12,536 bases of DNA from an uncultured Bacillaceae bacterium (lineage in GTDB: Bacteria > Bacillota > Bacilli > Bacillales > Pradoshiaceae), in contig CAJGCH010000059.1 in the NCBI GenBank assembly GCA_904501845.1, positions 1 through 12,536 of the forward strand, written 5' to 3'. Shown one piece after another: positions 7,586 through 12,536 of this stretch (the stretch's first letter is position 1; every line of letters starts with the position of its first letter). Under the pieces are notes generated by a model, which was not told the DNA's origin, made no database searches, and was given only the letters and a program-made list of their open reading frames with translations. A program made the position numbers and the translations under genes.

Positions 7586-8524
7586 TTAGGCAAGAATGGA
7601 CATGACCGCTTTGACAGATTGAACCGAATGATCAAGAGCAGCTTTTTCCTCCTCTTGCAATTCAAGTTCAATGACTTTTTCTATGCCTCCTGCGCCAATG
7701 ATGGTTGGCACACCAAGATAGATGCCATTATAGCCATATTCCCCCTCTAAATAGGCTATAGCTGGGAGGACACGGCGCTGATCCTTCAAGATAGCTTCTG
7801 CCATGGAGACAAGGGAGGCTGCTGGCGCATAGTAGGCACTGCCATTGCCAAGCAGCTCCACAATTTCCCCTCCGCCTTTTCTTGTCCGTTCGACAATGCT
7901 GTCAAGACGTTCCTTTGGAATAAGCTTTTCTAGAGGAATTCCGCCGGCATAGGAATAGCGGACAAGAGGGACCATTTCGTCCCCATGCCCCCCAAGGACA
8001 AAGCCGGTAATATCCTTAACAGACAGATTTAATTCCTGAGCGACAAATGTACGGAACCTTGCTGTATCGAGAACGCCGGATTGACCAATGACACGATTCT
8101 TCGGAAAACCAGTTTCTTTAAAAACCGTATAGGTCATCGCGTCAACCGGGTTTGTCAGCACGATGATGTAGCTATCCGGCGAGTGCTTCGCAACTTCCTT
8201 TGCTACTGAACGCATGATTTTCTGGTTGGTTTGCACAAGATCATCACGACTCATCCCAGGCTTACGGGCAATGCCTGCCGTAATAATCACGAGATCAGAA
8301 TCCTTTGTATCCTCGTAATTGGATGTACCTGTAATCGATGCATCAAATCCCTGTACCGGACCTGCTTCGGCCATGTCTAAAGCCTTCCCCTTTGTAGGCT
8401 TATCCATTTGCGGAATATCAACAAGCACGACATCTCCCAGCTCCTTTTGAGCTAAAAGAAAGGCTGTTGTTGCTCCTGTAAAACCACTTCCGATTACAGA
8501 GATTTTATTGCGCTTCAATCCCAT
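7586..8524 (-). CDS. mdh: NAD-dependent malate dehydrogenase
   Basis: Oxidises malate to oxaloacetate with NAD in the TCA cycle. The 312 residues belong to the lactate-dehydrogenase-like malate dehydrogenase group found in Bacillus. The Rossmann glycine motif is GSGFTG at 12-17, with an acidic D36 (VLVDI) that favours NAD over NADP. Substrate residues are R87 and R93 around the mobile loop, N125 in TNPVD and R156; R87 in this position indicates malate rather than lactate. The catalytic histidine is H180 in GGHGDE. A GGGGGT ribosome binding site lies about 9-11 bases before the ATG. It starts 83 bases after the icd stop, with no terminator between, and is the last gene before a strong hairpin. 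The gap holds a perfect 10-base palindrome ACGGTACCGT at 8551-8560, of unknown meaning. Confidence 0.97.
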   Translation of the reverse strand: MGLKRNKISVIGSGFTGATTAFLLAQKELGDVVLVDIPQMDKPTKGKALDMAEAGPVQGFDASITGTSNYEDTKDSDLVIITAGIARKPGMSRDDLVQTNQKIMRSVAKEVAKHSPDSYIIVLTNPVDAMTYTVFKETGFPKNRVIGQSGVLDTARFRTFVAQELNLSVKDITGFVLGGHGDEMVPLVRYSYAGGIPLEKLIPKERLDSIVERTRKGGGEIVELLGNGSAYYAPAASLVSMAEAILKDQRRVLPAIAYLEGEYGYNGIYLGVPTIIGAGGIEKVIELELQEEEKAALDHSVQSVKAVMSILA

Positions 8525-8607
8525 ATATCATCTACCCCCATCTTTTATTGACGGTACCGTTCAAATTCTCCCCAGTTACCCCTGTCTGGATTAAACCCTT
8601 TGTTCCC

Positions 8608-9879
8608 TTATTCCATATTCTTGATTAACTCATCAGCAAACTCAGAGCATTTCACTTCGTTTGCACCATCCATCAAACGAGCGAAGTCATAAGTGACCAC
8701 TTTCGAATCAATGGTTTTCTCCATGGAACGAGTGATCATATCTGCTGCTTCATTCCAGCCTAAATGCTCAAGCATCAATACTCCGGATAGGATAACAGAG
8801 GATGGATTTACTTTATCTAGTCCTGCATATTTTGGAGCTGTACCATGTGTTGCTTCAAAGATTGCATGACCTGTCACATAGTTAATGTTCGCACCTGGAG
8901 CGATACCGATTCCGCCGACTTGCGCAGCAAGAGCGTCAGAAATATAGTCACCATTCAAGTTCATTGTCGCAACGACATCGAATTCTCTTGGTCTTGTCAG
9001 GATTTGTTGAAGGAAAATATCAGCAATTGAATCCTTCACAATGATTTTGCCTTCAGCTTCAGCATCAGCCTGCGCTTTATTGGCTGCTTCTGTTCCTTCA
9101 GCGTCTTTAATGCGGTCATATTGAGCCCATGTGAATACTTTGTCGCCGAATTCTTGTTCTGCCACTTCATATCCCCAGTTCTTGAAGGCTCCTTCAGTGA
9201 ATTTCATGATGTTACCTTTATGAACCAATGTCAAGGATTTTCTTCCTTCTTTGATTGCATAATTCAAGGCTGCACGCACTAGTCGTTTTGTTCCCTCTTC
9301 GGAAACTGGTTTAATACCAAGACCGGAGGTTTCAGGGAAACGAATCTTGGATACGCCCATCTCATTTCGAAGGAAATCTAATAGTTTCTTAACATCATCA
9401 GACCCTTTGGCATATTCAATTCCAGCGTAGATGTCTTCCGTATTTTCGCGGAAGATAACCATGTCTGTATCTTGCGGACGTTTAACCGGTGAAGGAACGC
9501 CGTTGAAATAACGAACAGGTCTTAAGCATGTATATAAATCAAGCTCTTGGCGAAGGGCTACATTCAAAGAGCGAATTCCGCCGCCGACAGGAGTTGTCAA
9601 TGGACCTTTAATGGCGATTAAATATTCTTTAATCACATCAAGTGTTTCAGCCGGGAGCCATTCACCTGTTTCATTAAACGCTTTTTCACCAGCTAATACT
9701 TCCTTCCAAACGATTGCTTTCTCCCCGTTATAAGCTTTCTCTACGGAAGCTTCTAATACGCGGGATGCAGCAGCCCAAATATCCGGACCTGTTCCATCAC
9801 CTTCGATAAAAGGAATGATAGCATGGTTTGGCACTTGCAAAGCGCCGTCTACTACTTTGATTTTTTCTGCCTGACTCAT
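8608..9879 (-). CDS. icd: NADP-dependent isocitrate dehydrogenase
   Basis: Converts isocitrate to 2-oxoglutarate and CO2 with NADP in the TCA cycle. The protein is 423 residues, the same as B. subtilis Icd. Substrate residues are S104, N106, R110, R120 and R144, with catalytic Y151 and K221 and metal ligands D284, D311 and D315. S104 corresponds to the serine phosphorylated in E. coli Icd. The H345-G-T-A-P-K350-Y351 segment has the Lys-Tyr pair that marks NADP preference. An in-frame ATG 30 bases upstream exists (9909), but the ATG at 9877-9879 has the GGAGGGAT site 7 bases before it and matches the family N-terminus, so it is chosen. It follows citZ by 175 bases with no clear terminator. A possible extra promoter and a hairpin lie in that gap. 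Confidence 0.97.
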   Translation of the reverse strand: MSQAEKIKVVDGALQVPNHAIIPFIEGDGTGPDIWAAASRVLEASVEKAYNGEKAIVWKEVLAGEKAFNETGEWLPAETLDVIKEYLIAIKGPLTTPVGGGIRSLNVALRQELDLYTCLRPVRYFNGVPSPVKRPQDTDMVIFRENTEDIYAGIEYAKGSDDVKKLLDFLRNEMGVSKIRFPETSGLGIKPVSEEGTKRLVRAALNYAIKEGRKSLTLVHKGNIMKFTEGAFKNWGYEVAEQEFGDKVFTWAQYDRIKDAEGTEAANKAQADAEAEGKIIVKDSIADIFLQQILTRPREFDVVATMNLNGDYISDALAAQVGGIGIAPGANINYVTGHAIFEATHGTAPKYAGLDKVNPSSVILSGVLMLEHLGWNEAADMITRSMEKTIDSKVVTYDFARLMDGANEVKCSEFADELIKNME

Positions 9880-9900
9880 TGAAAATCCCTCCAGATGTAT

Positions 9901-9919
9901 CGGCATCATAATGCTGCCG
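9901..9919 (-). repeat. Small stem-loop just before the icd ribosome binding site
   Basis: CGGCA and TGCCG pair as a 5-bp GC-rich stem with a 9-base loop, ending about 10 bases before the icd GGAGGG. There is no U tract, so it is not a terminator. It could mark an mRNA processing or stability site in the citZ-icd transcript. It is short enough to be chance. Confidence 0.3.
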
Positions 9920-9961
9920 ACTTCTTAGTCTCTATTTTTCTATATTTCTTTAACACTCTAA

Positions 9962-9970
9962 AGTATAACA
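9962..9970 (-). promoter_or_regulatory. Candidate extended -10 promoter for icd
   Basis: The citZ-icd gap is AT-rich and contains TGTTATACT on the minus strand, an extended -10 with TATACT (5 of 6 to TATAAT). No good -35 hexamer is seen at 16-18 bases. A start near 9955 would give a leader of about 75 bases. An internal promoter would allow icd and mdh to be made without citZ. This is inference from one motif. Confidence 0.35.
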
Positions 9971-10054
9971 CATGTATTACAAATATTATGAAAAAACCCT
10001 ACATTTACAAGTATCAGAATTATTGAAAGAGGCTTGTCCTTTGTCCGATGAAAA

Positions 10055-11170
10055 TTAGCGTTCTTCGATTGGAATGTACTTTTGCATGCCAGGTCCGACA
10101 TACTCTGCACGAGGACGAATCAAACGATTGTTTTCATATTGCTCAAGAATATGAGCGATCCAACCAGACATACGGCTGACAGCAAAGATTGGCGTAAACA
10201 AGTCATGGTCGATGCCTAAGCTGTGGTAGACAGATGCAGAATAAAAGTCCACATTTGGCGGAAGAGGTTTTCTGGAAGTAACTAGTTCCTCAATTTTTGT
10301 CGACATATCATACCATTTAGGTTCGCCGTTCATGTCAGTAAGCCTTTTGGACATTTCACGGAGATGTTTTGCGCGAGGATCCCCTTTGCGGTAAACACGG
10401 TGGCCAAATCCCATAATCTTTTCTTTATTATCAAGCTTGCTATTGATATAAGTTTCCACGTTCTCAAGTGAATCGATTTCTTTCAGCATCTTCATGACAG
10501 CTTCATTTGCTCCGCCATGCAACGGACCTTTCAAGGCGCCGATTGCAGCAGTGACTCCTGAATACATATCAGATAATGTTGCCACACATACACGTGCAGT
10601 GAATGTAGAAGCATTCAATTCATGATCGGCATGAAGAACGAGTGCCTTATCAAAGGCTTCAATTTCAATCTGGCTCGGTTCATTGCCATTTAACATATAC
10701 AAGAAGTTTTGGGCATATCCAAAATCTTTGCGAGGCGCGATTGGCTCAAGGCCTTTGCGGATGCGTGAAAAAGCCGTTACAATGGCCGGAATCTTCGCTT
10801 GCAAACGAATAGCTTTTCTTAAATTTGCCTGATCATCCATTACATCCGCTTCTTCATCGTATAATCCAAGCATGGATATAGCCGTTCTCAAAGCCCCCAT
10901 CGGATGTACTTTTTCAATTGGATACATTTTAAAATGTTCAATGATTTCATTCGGCAATGCAGCATTAGCAGCCAATTGATTCTTCAAGTCCTCTAATTCA
11001 ACATGATTCGGCAGCCTTAGGTTCCATAACAGGAAAATAACCTCTTCAAAGCTTGCGTTCTCTGCTAAATCATCAATGTCATACCCTACATACGTGAGAG
11101 TGTCATCAATGATTGAGCTAATGGAAGATGATGTAGCAACAATACCTTCTAGACCTTTTGTTACAGACAT
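10055..11170 (-). CDS. citZ: Citrate synthase (CitZ)
   Basis: Condenses oxaloacetate and acetyl-CoA to citrate, the entry step of the TCA cycle. The protein is 371 residues, close to the 372 of B. subtilis CitZ, and resembles it throughout. Catalytic residues are H218 (GPLHGGANE), H257 (MGFGHRVY) and D308 (NVDFYSA). H183 in HADHELNAST and R333 in VSRMSGW are also conserved. The reading frame stays open 14 codons further upstream (to 11212), but the ATG at 11168-11170 has AAAGGAGAG about 8-10 bases before it and matches the family N-terminus, so it is used. It is the first gene of the citZ-icd-mdh operon. Its leader of about 248 bases carries dyads and a cre-like site. In B. subtilis citZ is repressed by CcpA and by the citrate-responsive CcpC. 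Confidence 0.97.
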   Translation of the reverse strand: MSVTKGLEGIVATSSSISSIIDDTLTYVGYDIDDLAENASFEEVIFLLWNLRLPNHVELEDLKNQLAANAALPNEIIEHFKMYPIEKVHPMGALRTAISMLGLYDEEADVMDDQANLRKAIRLQAKIPAIVTAFSRIRKGLEPIAPRKDFGYAQNFLYMLNGNEPSQIEIEAFDKALVLHADHELNASTFTARVCVATLSDMYSGVTAAIGALKGPLHGGANEAVMKMLKEIDSLENVETYINSKLDNKEKIMGFGHRVYRKGDPRAKHLREMSKRLTDMNGEPKWYDMSTKIEELVTSRKPLPPNVDFYSASVYHSLGIDHDLFTPIFAVSRMSGWIAHILEQYENNRLIRPRAEYVGPGMQKYIPIEER

Positions 11171-11300
11171 TAGTAATCTCTCCTTTGCCAGAAATTTCCC
11201 CTGTGTTTTCAATTCACTGGTCAGTCGGGTTCATCATGCTGAATATACCCCAGCTTAAAGCCATATCCATATCCATGCATAACTCTATACTCTTATAACA

Positions 11301-11315
11301 AGTAAGCGTTATCAT
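11301..11315 (-). promoter_or_regulatory. cre-like CcpA operator in the citZ leader
   Basis: The minus strand reads ATGATAACGCTTACT, which matches the cre consensus WTGNNARCGNWWWCA at all fixed positions but the last. It lies about 105-120 bases after the predicted start of transcription, where bound CcpA would act as a roadblock. CcpA repression of citZ is known in B. subtilis; use of this site here is inferred. Confidence 0.5.
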
Positions 11316-11345
11316 AAGGAAGCATCTAAAAACCCTTCTAAACCC

Positions 11346-11369
11346 TATTCTGAACGTTTGCTCAGAATA
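11346..11369 (-). repeat. 8-bp dyad in the citZ leader
   Basis: TATTCTGA and TCAGAATA form a perfect inverted repeat with an 8-base centre (ACGTTTGC on the plus strand). In the RNA it would be a hairpin directly after the larger one at 11376-11410. The outer bases CCT and AGG can add pairs across a bulge. The following RNA has broken U runs, so a terminator is unlikely. The centre also has a poorer cre-like core. It may be an operator or an RNA element. Confidence 0.6.
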
Positions 11370-11375
11370 ACAATA

Positions 11376-11410
11376 GGTTTCACAAAAAAATTGTAAATTT
11401 TTGTGAAACC
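11376..11410 (-). repeat. Perfect 13-bp dyad at the start of the citZ transcript
   Basis: GGTTTCACAAAAA and TTTTTGTGAAACC are perfect inverted repeats separated by 9 bases. From the predicted promoter the dyad covers about +8 to +42. It could be an operator for a repressor blocking promoter clearance, or a hairpin protecting the 5' end of the mRNA. It is not followed by a U run, so it is not a normal terminator. Thirteen perfect pairs are unlikely by chance, even in AT-rich DNA. Confidence 0.8.
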
Positions 11411-11424
11411 AAAGCCCATTTATA

Positions 11425-11453
11425 ATTATAAACAATTATTCCAAATTTGTGAA
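11425..11453 (-). promoter_or_regulatory. Main sigma-factor promoter of citZ
   Basis: On the minus strand TTCACA (11448-11453, 5 of 6 to TTGACA) is followed by exactly 17 bases and a perfect TATAAT (11425-11430). Transcription would begin near 11418, giving a leader of about 248 bases before the citZ ATG. It is the best promoter match in the window. Confidence 0.75.
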
Positions 11454-11467
11454 TGAAAACAACTTAT
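11453..11467 (-). promoter_or_regulatory. Possible CcpC box next to the citZ -35
   Basis: The minus strand reads ATAA, seven bases, TCAT. The CcpC dyad known from B. subtilis is ATAA-N7-TTAT, so there is one mismatch. The site abuts the -35 hexamer. In this AT-rich region such a match is weak evidence; the support comes mainly from the known CcpC control of citZ. Confidence 0.3.
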
Positions 11468-11499
11468 GAAAATGTTTGACAACAATTTGCCGGAAAGAG

Positions 11500-11958
11500 T
11501 TATCTGAATAAATCAATCAGCTGCATCATTAAATAGGCAATTCCAGCACCAATCAGCGGACCTACCGCTATCCCATTAAACAAGGCCACTGCAAGAATCG
11601 TACCAAATACGAGAGCCACGGTGATATGCGGATCGGAGGCAAGCAGCTGGATGCCATTCTTCGCAATTAAGGCAACTGCTACACCAGAGAGCATTGCCAC
11701 CCATGCATACGGTGATTTAGCTGCTTCTGCCAGCTGCTTAAAGCCTATATGTCCTGTGGCAATGGGAACAAGCACAGCAATCGTGATAACTGTCACTCCC
11801 CAATTAATCCCTTTTGATTGCACATAAGCAAGAAATCGGCCATCTGCGCCTACGAATTTCACCATAAGCAGGAAACCTGCAGCTACAATAAGAGAAGTAT
11901 TTTTGGCGATGATGCCAATTAGGAGCAGAATAATCAAGAATATATACGGTCCATACAT
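11500..11958 (-). CDS. ytwI: DUF441 / UPF0756 membrane protein, YtwI-like
   Basis: A 152-residue, very hydrophobic protein of the UPF0756 (DUF441) family, whose function is unknown. Membrane segments can be read at about 4-20, 22-38, 52-68, 85-101 and 112-148 (one or two). Conserved-looking stretches are SKGINWGVTVIT (48-59), VPIATG (64-69), ALIAKNG (96-102) and GPLIGAGIAYL (133-143). There is no signal peptide separate from the first membrane segment. The ATG at 11956-11958 follows a GGAAGGA site about 10 bases upstream. It is divergent from ytvI across 151 bases and lies just upstream of the citZ promoter. No clear terminator separates it from citZ, so some read-through into citZ is possible. 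Gene name by similarity and by position beside citZ. Confidence 0.9.
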   Translation of the reverse strand: MYGPYIFLIILLLIGIIAKNTSLIVAAGFLLMVKFVGADGRFLAYVQSKGINWGVTVITIAVLVPIATGHIGFKQLAEAAKSPYAWVAMLSGVAVALIAKNGIQLLASDPHITVALVFGTILAVALFNGIAVGPLIGAGIAYLMMQLIDLFR

Positions 11959-12109
11959 GTTTCGTCCATCCTTCCAAGCCTTTCATATTATCCAAAGATT
12001 GTAAATGAATAGTTTATTTTGTTTTATGGTCATAATCTGTTTTTCAACAAACTAAAGATAAGAGTGTAGTACAAGTCATACTAGATCCTCGCTTAAGGAG
12101 GCATCCATT

Positions 12110-12536
12110 GTGAATCTCGAAATTTTATATCGGGTTCTGCGCTTTGTTCTTGTCGTTGCCGGCACCGTTCTATTGATTTATTTATTGCTTCTGTCAGCGA
12201 GGTATACTTACCCGTTTATCATCGGGATAATCCTTGCCTTCTTGATGAATCCCTTTATCATCTTTCTATCCGAGAAATCAAGGTTTCCGCGCACCTTGTC
12301 TGTCTTGGTCAGCATGGTTTTTCTGATTGCGCTAATTGCAGGGTTGATTACCTTTCTAATCGTCGAAATCGTGGCGGGAGCTGCCTATTTATCCAAAGTA
12401 TTGCCTGAGCATCTTGACACAATGATTCTCCTCCTCCAAGACTACTTCCAAGAAAAGATTCTGCCTCTTTATCAGAAAATCATTTCCTTGTTCAATGATT
12501 TAGAAGCTGAGCAGCAGGATACCATTCTTTCGAATA
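12110..12536 (+). CDS. ytvI: Sporulation membrane protein YtvI (AI-2E transporter family), 3' end outside window
   Basis: The only plus-strand gene. 142 codons are visible before the window ends; the AI-2E/PerM family is usually about 350 residues. It starts with GTG at 12110-12112, set by a perfect AAGGAGG at 12095-12101, 8 bases upstream. Membrane segments lie at about 9-29, 33-53 and 63-86, with the family's FLMNP motif at 44-48. A more polar stretch from about 94 (SKVLPEHLD onward) matches the family's region between membrane segments. YtvI proteins are linked to sporulation by annotation; the substrate is unknown, and the family is mixed (AI-2 export, ion antiport). The upstream gap contains CATACTAG at 12077-12084, a partial match to a sigma-E -10 (CATACANT), but no good sigma-E -35, so its regulation is open. 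Confidence 0.88.
   Translation, partial: MNLEILYRVLRFVLVVAGTVLLIYLLLLSARYTYPFIIGIILAFLMNPFIIFLSEKSRFPRTLSVLVSMVFLIALIAGLITFLIVEIVAGAAYLSKVLPEHLDTMILLLQDYFQEKILPLYQKIISLFNDLEAEQQDTILSN

Noticed and set aside
9877..9909. Longer icd start at 9909, adding 10 residues
   Set aside because: The added residues run through the ribosome binding site of the inner ATG and are absent from the family; the inner start has GGAGGGAT at proper spacing and gives the usual 423 residues.
11168..11212. Longer citZ start at 11212, adding 14 residues
   Set aside because: The extension covers the AAAGGAG site, and the family begins at the inner Met.
11376..11410. The 13-bp dyad as a ytwI terminator
   Set aside because: AT-rich stem without a U run after it, and it lies downstream of the citZ promoter, where it would block citZ.
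11214..11435. 73-codon minus-strand reading frame upstream of citZ
   Set aside because: It begins with TTG inside the promoter spacer, before the predicted transcript start, has no ribosome site and runs through both dyads.
11804..11995. Minus-strand frame overlapping the ytwI start
   Set aside because: Out of frame with ytwI, no family resemblance, and it covers the ytwI ribosome site.
1..12536. Mobile element, CRISPR array, phage or defence island
   Set aside because: No transposase, integrase, regular repeat-spacer pattern or tRNA-linked break in gene order; every gene is a conserved core gene in its known neighbourhood.

Overview
The window is an ordinary, highly conserved piece of chromosome from a low-to-moderate GC Firmicute of the Bacillaceae type, almost certainly an endospore former. 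Three things point there: protein sequences close to Bacillus subtilis throughout, strong AGGAGG-type ribosome binding sites, and the gene order coaE-ytaF-mutM-polA-phoR-phoP-mdh-icd-citZ-ytwI-ytvI, which is a known Bacillus neighbourhood. Two of the genes (ytaF, ytvI) belong to sporulation membrane protein families. The species cannot be named from the sequence alone. I see no mobile element, CRISPR array, tRNA or rRNA, and no sign of recent transfer.

Everything except the last gene is on the minus strand, so transcription runs right to left. From the right: ytvI (+, cut by the window end) diverges from ytwI (-). Then comes a 329-base control region followed by the TCA branch citZ (citrate synthase), icd (NADP isocitrate dehydrogenase) and mdh (malate dehydrogenase), closed by a strong hairpin. 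Next is the phosphate two-component pair phoP-phoR (stop and start codons overlap as ATGA), closed by a second hairpin. The last group is polA (DNA polymerase I), mutM (8-oxoguanine glycosylase), ytaF and coaE (cut by the window start).

The genes form three functional blocks: carbon entry into the TCA cycle, phosphate sensing, and DNA repair with CoA synthesis. polA and mutM belong together functionally, because MutM leaves single-nucleotide gaps that Pol I fills. Both hairpins contain a pair that is G-U in the minus-strand RNA but a C-A mismatch in the plus-strand RNA, which supports minus-strand use.

No new gene system was found. The most interesting parts are non-coding. The citZ leader (about 250 nt from a good promoter) holds a perfect 13-bp dyad, a second 8-bp dyad, a cre-like CcpA site and short tandem repeats. 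In coding sequence, YtaF contains a textbook EF-hand-like calcium loop between its two membrane halves, and PolA has lost its proofreading residues, as in other Bacillus Pol I enzymes.
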